64,000 nucleotides of DNA from the NCBI RefSeq assembly GCF_900112685.1, contig NZ_FOMS01000010.1, positions 62,001-126,000 on the forward strand. Direction: 5' to 3'. The DNA comes from Roseivivax sediminis (GTDB taxonomy: Bacteria; Pseudomonadota; Alphaproteobacteria; Rhodobacterales; Rhodobacteraceae). The notes under the pieces were generated by a model. The model saw only the letters and a program-made list of their open reading frames with translations, was not told where the DNA came from and ran no database searches. The position numbers were made by a program, and so were the translations under genes. Shown here in pieces: positions 29,090-38,552 of this stretch; the stretch's first letter is position 1; every line of letters begins with the position of its first letter.

Positions 29090-30277
29090 ATGTCCGCCGA
29101 TCCCCGCCCCACCGAAACCGCCGCGCCGGCCTCCGTTCTCGGGGCACCGCCACCGCAGAAGACGGGCCGCTGCGCCCTCTCGCCGCTCAACAAGCGGCGC
29201 TGGCGCAACTTCAAGCGCAACAAGCGCGCCTACTGGTCGCTGTGGATCTTCCTGGTGCTGTTCGTGCTGTCGCTCTTCGCGGAGTTTCTGGCCAACGACC
29301 GGCCGATCCTGGTGAACTACCGCGGCGAATACCGCATGCCGATCTTCAGCTTCTACGCGGAGACCGATTTCGGCGGCGACTTCCGCACCGAGGCCGCCTA
29401 CCGCGACCCCGAGGTGCAGTGCCTGATCGAGACCGGCGGGCTGGTCGACTGCTTCGACGCGCCATCCGAGATGATCGAGGCCGCGCGGGAGGGCAGCATC
29501 GACGATCCCGACTTCGAGAAGGGATGGACCCTCTGGCCGCCGATCCCCTACAGCTACGACACCCCCGTCGACCGGCCCGGAGCCGCGCCGCTGCCGCCGA
29601 ACGAGCAGAACTGGCTGGGCACCGACGGCACCAAGCGCGACGTGCTGGCGCGGGTGATCTACGGCTTCCGCCTGTCGATCCTGTTCACGCTGCTGGTGAC
29701 GGGCCTGTCGTCGTTTATCGGCATCATCGCCGGGGCGGTGCAGGGCTTCTTCGGGGGCCTCACCGATCTCATCTTCCAGCGCATCATAGAGATCTGGGCG
29801 GCGACGCCGCAGATCTACATCATCATCATCCTCTTCGCGATCCTCGGGCGGGGATTCTGGCTTCTGGTGTTCCTCATGGTGCTGTTCGGATGGATCACGC
29901 TCGTCGGCGTGGTGCGGGCGGAATTCCTGCGCGCGCGCAACCTCGAATACGTGCGGGCGGCGCGGGCGCTCGGCGTGTCGAACTGGAAGATCATGTTCCG
30001 GCACATGCTGCCGAACGCGATGGTGGCAACGCTGACCATGCTGCCGTTCATCGTCACCGGCACGATCGCGACGCTGGCGGGGCTCGACTTCCTCGGCTTC
30101 GGACTGCCCTCCTCGGCGCCGTCGCTGGGCGAGTTGACGCGCCAGGCCAAGCAGAACCTGCAGGCGCCCTGGCTCGCCTTCACCGCCTTCGCGGTCTTCG
30201 CGCTGATGCTGTCGCTCCTGGTCTTCATCTTCGAAGGCATCCGCGACGCGTTCGATCCGCGGAAGACGTTCACATGA
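29090..30277 (+). CDS. yejE: Yej transporter permease subunit E
   Basis: A 395-aa permease; longer than E. coli YejE because of a proline-rich N-terminal extension of about 35 residues. SPLNKRRWRNFKRNKRAYWSL precedes the first helix, a large periplasmic region follows, then the BPD_transp_1 core with the EAA loop (RAARALGVSNWKIMFRHMLPNAM). It pairs with YejB. 265 bases separate it from yejF, filled by a large inverted repeat, which is unusual within this operon. Confidence 0.94.
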   Translation: MSADPRPTETAAPASVLGAPPPQKTGRCALSPLNKRRWRNFKRNKRAYWSLWIFLVLFVLSLFAEFLANDRPILVNYRGEYRMPIFSFYAETDFGGDFRTEAAYRDPEVQCLIETGGLVDCFDAPSEMIEAAREGSIDDPDFEKGWTLWPPIPYSYDTPVDRPGAAPLPPNEQNWLGTDGTKRDVLARVIYGFRLSILFTLLVTGLSSFIGIIAGAVQGFFGGLTDLIFQRIIEIWAATPQIYIIIILFAILGRGFWLLVFLMVLFGWITLVGVVRAEFLRARNLEYVRAARALGVSNWKIMFRHMLPNAMVATLTMLPFIVTGTIATLAGLDFLGFGLPSSAPSLGELTRQAKQNLQAPWLAFTAFAVFALMLSLLVFIFEGIRDAFDPRKTFT

Positions 30278-30305
30278 CGGGCGGTCTCCTGCGCTTCCAC
30301 TGGGC

Positions 30306-30452
30306 CGCCTGCGCCGGGCAGCGCCTGCCTGGGCGGGCGCTCAGACGTGGCCGGGAAGATTTCGATCCGGTCGCCTGCGGCCTGACGGTACCACTTATTG
30401 AACGTTTGAAAGCGCCTGCCGGGGCGCAGGCAGGCGCTGCCCGGCGCAGGCG
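30306..30452. repeat. 26-base perfect inverted repeat between yejE and yejF
   Basis: 30306-30331 and 30427-30452 are perfectly complementary inverted arms (core GCGCCGGGCAGCGCCTGCCT) enclosing 95 bases. No gene is visible inside. The element accounts for most of the 265-base gap in an otherwise tight operon, so it may be an inserted palindromic element and could reduce read-through into yejF. Confidence 0.75.
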
Positions 30453-30542
30453 CCGGGCGGGACGGCTTCGGATTTCGCGCCTTGCATCAACCTCACGCCC
30501 CTACCCCTCCGACGCACGACCCGCACAGATCAAGGCCCGCGC

Positions 30543-32135
<1,593 letters not shown>

Positions 32136-32154
32136 CACCGCCCAAACGAAAAAA

Positions 32155-32175
32155 CGGCCCCCGCGAAGGGGGCCG
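32155..32175 (-). terminator. Terminator of the small-gene operon
   Basis: CGGCCCCC and GGGGGCCG arms with a 5-base loop. On the minus strand it is followed by TTTTTT, so it ends transcription of the three small genes; it also lies 20 bases after yejF and may stop that transcript too. Confidence 0.8.
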
Positions 32176-32225
32176 CAGTGTCGGCCGGCGGACCGTCAGG
32201 GATCGGGCGCCGGCGCGTTCGAAAC

Positions 32226-32357
32226 TCAGCGGGCGGCGCGGTAGCGCGGCGCGGTCGGCGTGCGGCCCGCATCCCACGGCGACAGCCGGAAAAGCCAGCG
32301 CATCCGCTCCGCCGCGCGCAGCATCGCTTCGGTCTGTTTCAGGATCGGGTCGATCAT
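32226..32357 (-). CDS. Small protein 3 of the LysR-divergent operon (43 aa)
   Basis: ATG 32357 has a strong ribosome binding site (AAGGAGAG). The protein starts MIDPILKQTEAMLRAAERMRWLFRL, an amphipathic helix, and ends in a basic Pro/Arg tail. Its start overlaps the stop of the previous small gene (ATGA). Unrecognised; no DUF1127-type motif. Last gene before the minus-strand terminator. Confidence 0.6.
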   Translation of the reverse strand: MIDPILKQTEAMLRAAERMRWLFRLSPWDAGRTPTAPRYRAAR

Positions 32358-32500
32358 AGCCGTCTCTCCTTTCTGCGTGCGAAGGGAATCTTGTCTTCCA
32401 GCGTGACCGGCCGGCGCAGTCGCTCCCGGCGCGCTTCCTCGAGAGCGCCGAGCCTGCGACCGAGGCCCAGCCACGTGGCAGTCAGACGATGGCGTGTCAT
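32354..32500 (-). CDS. Small Arg-rich protein 2 of the LysR-divergent operon (48 aa)
   Basis: ATG 32500 follows an excellent ribosome binding site (AGGAGGTGAAAA). The protein reads MTRHRLTATWLGLGRRLGAL and then an Arg/Glu-rich helix, ending EDKIPFARRKERRL. It is strongly basic and soluble. Both its start and its stop overlap the neighbouring small genes by 4 bases (ATGA), which strongly supports a real translated operon. Function unknown. Confidence 0.62.
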   Translation of the reverse strand: MTRHRLTATWLGLGRRLGALEEARRERLRRPVTLEDKIPFARRKERRL

Positions 32501-32622
32501 TTTTCACCTCCTGCGCGGCGCGCCGCGCGCGGTTTGGCGGTCCCGAGGCGGCGTTCCCACGTCTTCACCTCGGACTGGCTTCCGGTGGCGGTCAGGAAGC
32601 TGTTTGCAAGAATCTGTAACAT
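32497..32622 (-). CDS. Small protein 1 of the LysR-divergent operon (41 aa)
   Basis: ATG 32622 follows AAAGGAAC. The protein is MLQILANSFLTATGSQSEVK followed by a basic Arg/Ala tail; a short hydrophobic start and no known domain. First of three overlapping small genes. The 99-base divergent region to LysR is the likely control site. Confidence 0.55.
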   Translation of the reverse strand: MLQILANSFLTATGSQSEVKTWERRLGTAKPRAARRAGGEK

Positions 32623-32704
32623 TGTGGGTTCCTTTCGGGCTGCGCTGATGACCTCAATGTTGTTTACATGGAGGCGGAATGCGAATCAGGAATTCTAGAA
32701 GGAT

Positions 32705-32719
32705 GTAAGGCAAGCTTAC
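32705..32719. promoter_or_regulatory. Probable LysR operator
   Basis: GTAAG-GCAAG-CTTAC: perfect 5-base arms around 5 bases, fitting the T-N11-A LysR-type box (T 32706, A 32718). It ends 2 bases before the LysR start codon, so bound regulator would block its own translation or transcription. Confidence 0.5.
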
Positions 32720-32721
32720 CG

Positions 32722-33603
32722 ATGCCGTTCTCCCGCCTGCCCCCGCTCTCGGCGCTGCGCGCCTTTTCGGCCTTTGCGGAAACCGGGTCGGTCACGCGCG
32801 CCGGCGCGATCCTCAACGTCAGCCACGCGGCTGTGTCGCAGCAATTGCGCAACCTGGAGACCCATCTCGGGGTCAAACTGCTTGACCGTAGCGGCAATCG
32901 ACTGGCGCTGACGCCCGAGGGCAGCCAGCTTGCCGACACGCTGATCGCCGCCTTCGGCCGCATCGCGCAGACGGTGGACGCGCTGACCGGGGCGGATGCC
33001 GACCGGCCGCTGCACGTGTCGACCTCGCCCTCCTTCGCGTCGAACTGGCTGATGCCGCGGCTTGCGGGCTTTCGCACCGCACACCCCGAGATCGACATCA
33101 TGATCGACCCCACGCCCCGCCTGAACGATCCCGAACCGGGCGGCATCGACGTGGCGATCCGGTACGGGGAAGCCGGCTGGCCGGGGCTCGAGTCCGAGCC
33201 GCTGATGTCCTCCCCGATCTGGATCGTCGCGGCGCCGGAACTGATAGGCGACCTGAAACCCGAGCGCCCCGAGGACCTCCTCGGCTTTCCCTGGCTGCAG
33301 GAGCTCGGCACCACAGAGGCATCGAACTGGTTCGCCCAGCACGGCATCACCAAGCGCCTCGCGAAGGGGATCATCCACGTGCCCGGCAACCTCATGCTCG
33401 ACGGCGCGCGCAACGGGCAAGGCATCGTGGTGACATCGCAGGTCGCGGTCGAACGCGACGTGGACGCCGGTCGCCTCCGGCTGCTTTTCGAGGAACGCGC
33501 CGGAGGGGGCTACCACATCGTCACGGCGCCGGGCGCGGTGCGCCCGCAACTGCGCGCCTTCGTCACCTGGCTCCGGCGCGAAGCGGCCCGCGACCGGCGC
33601 TGA
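32722..33603 (+). CDS. LysR-family transcriptional regulator (GcvA-like)
   Basis: A 293-aa regulator. The N-terminal winged helix-turn-helix reads RLPPLSALRAFSAFAETGSV, then VSHAAVSQQLRNLE. The C-terminal periplasmic-binding-like effector domain contains HVSTSPSFASNWLMPRL, the GcvA-type start. ATG 32722 begins the conserved domain. It is divergent from three tiny genes across 99 bases; LysR proteins usually control a divergent neighbour, so they are the likely target. The effector cannot be read from the sequence. Confidence 0.88.
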   Translation: MPFSRLPPLSALRAFSAFAETGSVTRAGAILNVSHAAVSQQLRNLETHLGVKLLDRSGNRLALTPEGSQLADTLIAAFGRIAQTVDALTGADADRPLHVSTSPSFASNWLMPRLAGFRTAHPEIDIMIDPTPRLNDPEPGGIDVAIRYGEAGWPGLESEPLMSSPIWIVAAPELIGDLKPERPEDLLGFPWLQELGTTEASNWFAQHGITKRLAKGIIHVPGNLMLDGARNGQGIVVTSQVAVERDVDAGRLRLLFEERAGGGYHIVTAPGAVRPQLRAFVTWLRREAARDRR

Positions 33604-33657
33604 GGCCGGCCTGCCGGGCCTGTTCCTCCGCGCCCCGGCCGGCTAGAAGGACCCGCG

Positions 33658-34110
33658 ATGGAGTTCCGCAGCCATATGGACACCGCGCTGAGCGAAGCCC
33701 GCGCGTCCGCTTCGCGTGGCGAAGTGCCGGTCGGCGCCGTCGTCGTCGCGCCGGACGGGCGCGTGGTCGCCGCCGCCGGCAACCGAACGCGCGAGATGGC
33801 CGACCCCACCGCCCATGCCGAGATCCTCGCCCTGCGCGCGGCCTGCATCGCCGCGGGCTCGGAACGGCTGCCGGGCCATTCGCTCTATGTCACGCTGGAG
33901 CCATGCCCGATGTGCGCGGCGGCGATCTCTTTCGCGCGCATCGCGCGGCTCTACTACGGTGCGGCGGACCCGAAATCCGGCGGTGTGGCGCAGGGCCCAC
34001 GGATCTTCTCGCACCCGCAATGCCACCACGTGCCCGACATCTACGACGGCCTCTCCGCCGCCCCGGCCGAAGCGCTGCTGCGCGCCTTCTTCGCGAAGCG
34101 CCGCCCGTGA
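33658..34110 (+). CDS. tadA: tRNA-specific adenosine deaminase
   Basis: Deaminates A34 to inosine in tRNA-Arg(ACG). The 150-aa zinc enzyme has the deaminase motifs: His53 and Glu55 in HAEI, and Cys83/Cys86 in PCPMCAAAI. Length and the GEVPVGAVVV start fit TadA. The stop overlaps the start of the next gene (GTGA), giving a coupled RNA-modification pair. Confidence 0.93.
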   Translation: MEFRSHMDTALSEARASASRGEVPVGAVVVAPDGRVVAAAGNRTREMADPTAHAEILALRAACIAAGSERLPGHSLYVTLEPCPMCAAAISFARIARLYYGAADPKSGGVAQGPRIFSHPQCHHVPDIYDGLSAAPAEALLRAFFAKRRP

Positions 34111-34649
34111 CTGTTCTGCTGTTCAACAAGCCCTACGGGGTGCTCTCGCAATTCACCGACCGTGGCAACGAAGGATCGCCGCGCCCGACGCTCTCGGCCT
34201 TCGTCGATATCCCCGGCGTCTATCCCGCGGGCCGGCTCGACCGCGACAGCGAGGGTCTGTTGATCCTCACCGACGACGGCAAGCTGCAGGCCCGGATTGC
34301 CAGCCCGAAATTCAAGCGCGCCAAGCGCTACCTCGCCCAGGTCGAGGGCACGCCCGAGGAGGCCCAGCTCGCGGCGCTCCGCGCCGGCGTGACTCTGAAG
34401 GACGGTCCCACCCGGCCCGCCCGCGCGCGCCGCATCGACCCGCCCGGGATTTGGGACCGCAACCCGCCCGTGCGCTACCGCAAGACGGTGCCGGATGCAT
34501 GGATCGAAATCGAACTGACCGAGGGGCGCAACCGCCAGGTCCGCCGCATGTGCGCGCATGTCGGCCTGCCCTGTCTGCGGCTCGTGCGCTGGTCCGTGGC
34601 CGACTGGACACTGGACGGCCTTGCCCCCGGCGCCTGGCGCAAGCTGTGA
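34107..34649 (+). CDS. rluE: 23S rRNA pseudouridine synthase, RluE type
   Basis: A 180-aa RsuA-family pseudouridine synthase without an S4 domain, as in RluE (U2457 of 23S rRNA). It starts directly with LLFNKPYGVLSQF, and has the catalytic Asp in GRLDRDSEGLLIL and the family motif EGRNRQVRRM. The GTG start at 34107 overlaps the tadA stop by 4 bases; the earlier open frame is antisense or out-of-frame tadA sequence. Confidence 0.9.
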   Translation: MTVLLFNKPYGVLSQFTDRGNEGSPRPTLSAFVDIPGVYPAGRLDRDSEGLLILTDDGKLQARIASPKFKRAKRYLAQVEGTPEEAQLAALRAGVTLKDGPTRPARARRIDPPGIWDRNPPVRYRKTVPDAWIEIELTEGRNRQVRRMCAHVGLPCLRLVRWSVADWTLDGLAPGAWRKL

Positions 34650-34660
34650 TGACCCGAAAA

Positions 34661-34730
34661 GGGGGCTGTCCGCCCCCTCTTGGCCTTCGGCCAATTCACC
34701 CCCGAGGATATTTATGGGCAGATGAAAGCC
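34661..34730 (+). repeat. Dispersed palindromic repeat, left arm of a pair
   Basis: This stretch (GGGGGC hairpin, GGCCTTCGGCC hairpin, ATATTTATGGGCAGATGAAA core) is nearly the reverse complement of 34858-34924, with 127 bases between. Same family as the repeat at 18731-18792. Confidence 0.7.
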
Positions 34731-34857
34731 CGGGGAGGACACGGCCCGCAGCACATGCCACGGGCCGTAGGATGAACCCGAGCGGGCTTCACCTGCCGCG
34801 GTCATCGGCGTCCCCGCCTGTACCGCGCTGTCAGCGTGGCCAATTAACCTTAATAAT

Positions 34858-34924
34858 GGGTTTCATCTGTCCAAAAAATATCCCGGGGTGAATTGGCCGA
34901 AGGCCAAGAGGGGCAGCGCCCCTC
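34858..34924 (-). repeat. Dispersed palindromic repeat, right arm of a pair
   Basis: TTTCATCTGTCC, AAAATATCCCGGGG, the GGCCGAAGGCC hairpin and GGGGCAGCGCCCC. It is an inverted near-copy of 34661-34730. The two arms and their centre fill the whole 280-base gap between rluE and hemF; no gene is seen there. Confidence 0.7.
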
Positions 34925-34929
34925 CCGCT

Positions 34930-35823
34930 TCAGATCCACTTCGCGAGCGGCGGCAGCGACATCAGCACCGCGTTCGCGTCGTGCCCGGTCTCCAGACCGA
35001 ACTTGGTGCCGCGGTCGTAGACGAGGTTGTACTCGGCATAGAGCCCGCGATGCACGAGTTGCACGTCGCGGTCAGCAATGGTCCAGTCCTGCAAACGCCG
35101 CGCCTCGACCAGCGGCAGGTAGGCCGGAAGGAAAGCCTCACCGATGTCGCGCGTGAGCGCGAAGTCGGCATCCCAGTCGCCGCTGCACAGATCGTCCATG
35201 AAGATGCCGCCCACCCCGCGCGCTCGGTTCCGGTGCGGGATATAGAAGTACTCGTCCGCCCAGGCCTTGAGGCGCGGGTAATGCTCCGTCCCGTGCGGGT
35301 CCAGATGCGCTTTCTGCGTGGCGTGGAAATGCTCGGTATCCGCCGGATATTCCAGGCAGGGATTGAGGTCAGACCCGCCGCCGAACCACCAGGCATGCGG
35401 CGTCCAGAACATCCGGGTGTTCATGTGGACGGCCGGCACGTGCGGGTTCTGCATGTGCGCGACCAGGGAGATCCCCGAGGCCCAGAAGCGCGGATCCTCC
35501 GACATGCCGGGAATCCCCTTGCGCGCCGCCATCGCCGTCTGCGCCCGCTCCCCAAGCGTGCCGTAGACCTCGGAGACGTTCACCCCGACCTTCTCGAACA
35601 CCCGGCCGTCGCGCATCACGCTCATCAGCCCGCCGCCCGCGTCGGAGCCGTCATCCGATCGCCGCTGCGTCTTCGTCACCTCGAAACGCCCGGGCGCCGC
35701 CGCCGCGCCCGACCCCTCGGAATGCGCGTCCTCGATCACCTCGAAGGCGGCGACGATCCGGTCGCGCAATTCGTGGAACCAGGCGCTCGCGCGCGCCTTC
35801 TCGGCCTGCATCTCGTCGCTCAT
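34930..35823 (-). CDS. hemF: Oxygen-dependent coproporphyrinogen III oxidase
   Basis: Converts coproporphyrinogen III to protoporphyrinogen IX using O2. The 297-aa protein shows the family segments GGGLMSVMRDGRVFEKVGVN, MNTRMF, WWFGGGSDLNP and EYNLVYDRGTKFGL. ATG 35823 (MSDEMQAEK) has AGGAGGG upstream; the longer frame has none. Last in a minus-strand series after clpS, the methyltransferase and the SDR. Complements hemC and hemE elsewhere in the window. Confidence 0.96.
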   Translation of the reverse strand: MSDEMQAEKARASAWFHELRDRIVAAFEVIEDAHSEGSGAAAAPGRFEVTKTQRRSDDGSDAGGGLMSVMRDGRVFEKVGVNVSEVYGTLGERAQTAMAARKGIPGMSEDPRFWASGISLVAHMQNPHVPAVHMNTRMFWTPHAWWFGGGSDLNPCLEYPADTEHFHATQKAHLDPHGTEHYPRLKAWADEYFYIPHRNRARGVGGIFMDDLCSGDWDADFALTRDIGEAFLPAYLPLVEARRLQDWTIADRDVQLVHRGLYAEYNLVYDRGTKFGLETGHDANAVLMSLPPLAKWI

Positions 35824-35858
35824 CCGCGTCCCTCCTGTGCCACCCGTCCTAGCCAGAG

Positions 35859-35890
35859 GCGAGGAGAGCCCGCAAGGGCTCGAGGAGCTC
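35859..35890 (+). repeat. 32-base dispersed repeat, copy 2
   Basis: Matches 217-248 with two mismatches. It contains a GAGCCC-GCAA-GGGCTC stem-loop and lies between the SDR stop and hemF start. Confidence 0.6.
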
Positions 35891-35893
35891 GAC

Positions 35894-36694
35894 CTAGTGC
35901 GCCGGCGCCGCAACCGGATCGAGAAGCGTCCGCCCGCCATCGACGGTCATGATCTGCCCGGTCAGGAACCGCGCCGAATCCGAGCACAGGAATTGCGCCG
36001 CCTCCACCAGCTCGTCCGGGGAGGCGATGCGGCCGAGCGGCGTGTGCTCTTCGATGTCGCCGCGATATTCGCTGTGCTCCTTCAACGTGTCCTTCAGGCT
36101 CGACGACATCACCGACCCGAAGGCCAGCGCGTTGACCCGGATGCGGTGCGAGGCCAGTGCCACCGCCATCGATCGCGTCATCTGGTCGAGCGCCGCGCAG
36201 GACACAGAGTAACCAAGAAGCGACGGATGCGTGCGCCGTGCCGCGATCGACGACAGGTTGACGATGGCACCGGCCTGGACGACGTCGCTATCCTCGCTCT
36301 GCTTGATCATGCGTTTGGCCACCACCTGCGTCAGCCGCAGGGCGGTCACCAGGTTCTGGTCCAGAAGCTCGTTCACCGACACGTCGTCGATGTCGAGCGG
36401 ATCGGACGGCATCATCTGCCGGCTGGCGTTCACGAGGATGTCGACCCGGTCGAAGGCGTCGAGAGTTGCGGAAAGCAAGTTCGCCAGGGTCAGCCGTTCG
36501 CGCAGGTCGCCGGCGAAATAGCGGATATTGGCGTCGTCGTCGACGCGGCCGACCTCCTTGGCCAGCCGCCCCTCGTCCATGTCGGCGAACATCACGTTGG
36601 CGCCCTTGGAGGCGAAATGCCGGCCGATGGCGAGGCCGACACCGTTCGCGGCGCCGGTCACGATGGCCGTCTTGCCGTCGATGGAGAAGGTCAT
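35894..36694 (-). CDS. Short-chain dehydrogenase/reductase fold protein with an altered active site
   Basis: A 266-aa SDR fold: the cofactor motif TGAANGVG at the N-terminus, FADMDEG after strand 2, LVNAS and the C-terminal FLTGQIMTVDGG. The catalytic YxxxK motif reads YSVSC, so the essential Lys is Cys (codon TGC), and the usual NxxxPG after it is NALAFGS. The Ser (LSS) and Tyr remain. Normal hydride transfer is doubtful, so it may be a non-catalytic or altered-function member. ATG 36694 has AGGA upstream. It lies 31 bases after the methyltransferase gene, probably co-transcribed. Confidence 0.85.
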   Translation of the reverse strand: MTFSIDGKTAIVTGAANGVGLAIGRHFASKGANVMFADMDEGRLAKEVGRVDDDANIRYFAGDLRERLTLANLLSATLDAFDRVDILVNASRQMMPSDPLDIDDVSVNELLDQNLVTALRLTQVVAKRMIKQSEDSDVVQAGAIVNLSSIAARRTHPSLLGYSVSCAALDQMTRSMAVALASHRIRVNALAFGSVMSSSLKDTLKEHSEYRGDIEEHTPLGRIASPDELVEAAQFLCSDSARFLTGQIMTVDGGRTLLDPVAAPAH

Positions 36695-36725
36695 GGCGAT
36701 GTCCTGTAAGGGAACCGGGGCCGGG

Positions 36726-37727
36726 TCAGGCGCGGGCACGTTGTGGCGCGGCATGACGCGGCCGCGCGGCATGGAGAATCTTGAAGCGGCGGTCGCCGCC
36801 GGCCTCTGCCACATCGCGGAAGGCCTCTTCAAGCACGGTCTCGTAGGGCAGGTGCCGATTGGCCACGAGCCACAGGCTGCCATGCGCGGCCAGCATCCCG
36901 GCCGCCGACACCAGGAAAGCGCGGCCGATGGCCGGATCGGGGGCCCGGCCGACATGGAAGGGCGGATTCGTCACCACCGCGTCGAGCGGCGACTCGGGCC
37001 GCCAGCGCCGGGCGTCCGCCCAGTGGAACACCGCGCGCGAATCGGCGACGTTGGCCTCCGCGCAATCGAGCGCGTCGCGATCGGCCTCCACCACGTGCAG
37101 CGTCTCGACGCCGCCGCGCGACAGGATCGCGGTCGAGAGGTACCCCCAGCCGGCGCCGAGATCGGCGACCGCGGGGCCGAGCCGGCCGGGCAGCACCTCG
37201 GCCAGCGCCTTCGACGCGGGGTCGATGCCATCGGCCGAGAACGCGCCCGGCGACGTAAGGTAACCGTCCTTGTTCGCAGCGGGTGTGCGGCGCCATCCGG
37301 CGAAAGCGTTGCCGGCATCGAACCAGAAGAGCTTGCCATGCGCCTTGGCGACCTGCCCTTTTATCTCGGCCCGCTTGCGCGACGCTTTCAGAAGCGCGTC
37401 GATCCCGTCGGTCTTCGCGCCCTCGACGATCACCGGGCCGTCGGTCGCCGCTTCGGCGGCGGCGATCCACGCCTCGCCCCGGTCGCGCGCTCGCGGCAAC
37501 ACCACCAGCGAAGCGGCATAGCCGGAGGTCGGCGAGGCGGCACAATCGAAACCGCGCGCGGCGAGCGCGTCATGATCCGGTGCGAAAGGCTGAATGACAT
37601 GCCAGCGTTCGGTCGGCAGGGCCGACAGATCCGTGTCGCCCGACGGTCCGAACACCGCAACGCGGCCGGAACTCGGAAGCGCCAGCGCGCCGCTCTCGAC
37701 CGCGAAGGTCAGTCGGGACACCGTCAT
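36726..37727 (-). CDS. rsmC: RsmC-like 16S rRNA guanine-N2 methyltransferase
   Basis: A 333-aa class I SAM methyltransferase. The first half is a degenerate methyltransferase-like domain, as in RsmC; the second half has VADLGAGWGYLS (SAM-binding), the acidic VVEAD strand end and the NPPFH catalytic motif of N2-guanine or N6-adenine enzymes. Family members methylate G1207 of 16S rRNA. ATG 37727 is preferred over a GTG at 37736. It is 43 bases downstream of clpS and followed by the SDR gene. Confidence 0.85.
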   Translation of the reverse strand: MTVSRLTFAVESGALALPSSGRVAVFGPSGDTDLSALPTERWHVIQPFAPDHDALAARGFDCAASPTSGYAASLVVLPRARDRGEAWIAAAEAATDGPVIVEGAKTDGIDALLKASRKRAEIKGQVAKAHGKLFWFDAGNAFAGWRRTPAANKDGYLTSPGAFSADGIDPASKALAEVLPGRLGPAVADLGAGWGYLSTAILSRGGVETLHVVEADRDALDCAEANVADSRAVFHWADARRWRPESPLDAVVTNPPFHVGRAPDPAIGRAFLVSAAGMLAAHGSLWLVANRHLPYETVLEEAFRDVAEAGGDRRFKILHAARPRHAAPQRARA

Positions 37728-37770
37728 TCCGGACACGCCGCCCGGCGAGACGCGGTTGGGGACGCCGCGG

Positions 37771-38103
37771 TCACTCCTTTTCCATCGTGCATTGCAGCGG
37801 ATGCTGGTGACGGCGGGCGAAGTCCATCACCTGCCCGACCTTGGTTTCCGCAATCTCGTGGCTGAAGACCCCGACGACGGCGACCCCCTTCTTGTGCACT
37901 GTCAGCATGATTTCGAAGGCCTGCGCGTGGTTCATGCCGAAGAAACGTTCCAGCACGTGCACCACGAATTCCATCGGCGTATAGTCGTCGTTCAGCAGCA
38001 GCACCTTGTAAAGCGGCGGCCGCTTCGTCTTGGGCTTGGTATCGACGACGACGCCGGCATCGCTGTCGTCGCCGCCACCCGGACCCGTATCGGAACCGCT
38101 CAT
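37771..38103 (-). CDS. clpS: ATP-dependent Clp protease adaptor ClpS
   Basis: Delivers N-degron substrates to ClpAP. The 110-aa protein has a disordered Gly/Asp N-terminus of about 30 residues, then the ClpS fold: [18 protein letters not shown], with the Asn-Asp-Asp pocket residues, and [23 protein letters not shown] helices. ATG 38103 (MSGSDTGP) is chosen as the usual start; a longer frame to 38175 lacks a ribosome binding site. clpA is not adjacent here. First gene of the clpS-rsmC-SDR-hemF run. Confidence 0.94.
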   Translation of the reverse strand: MSGSDTGPGGGDDSDAGVVVDTKPKTKRPPLYKVLLLNDDYTPMEFVVHVLERFFGMNHAQAFEIMLTVHKKGVAVVGVFSHEIAETKVGQVMDFARRHQHPLQCTMEKE

Positions 38104-38552
38104 GCCCAGGGGCAAGGCGGGGCCGAACGTCTCGGACGCTCTGTGGCAAAGATAGGTCATATGCTCGGAAAGCATCCCTGCTGGCTGGCCGGTTTGGGCT
38201 CAGTATATAATCGCACGGCCGGTGTAGAAAAGGGTGGAGCCATTGTCGAATTCATTTCGCGGGGCAATCGAATCCGCCGCGCCGCAGGGCCCCGACGCCG
38301 ACACGGATGCCGGCAGGGGCGCGACCACATTCTCACCACAATCGCCCAGTTTGTATTAACTTTGCGGCACCTCACCTAGATGTGGTGCACCCACAGCCTC
38401 AAAAGCCGAAATACGTAGGGAAATGAGCGCTTTGCGCGGCAGAGTTCTCGTGGTACCTTTACTCTAATCGCGCGAGGCCGCAGGCGAGGCGCAACAACAA
38501 GACCGGTTCACCGAAACATCGGGAACCCCGAGGCAGACAAAGGCGGGCAACA

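Noticed and set aside
26980-29223. 747-codon minus-strand frame
   Set aside because: Wholly antisense to yejA, yejB and the start of yejE, whose motifs are conserved.
38202-38211. TATAAT/TATACT sequence upstream of clpS
   Set aside because: A good -10 in either direction, but no matching -35 at 16-18 bases, so I do not list it as a promoter.
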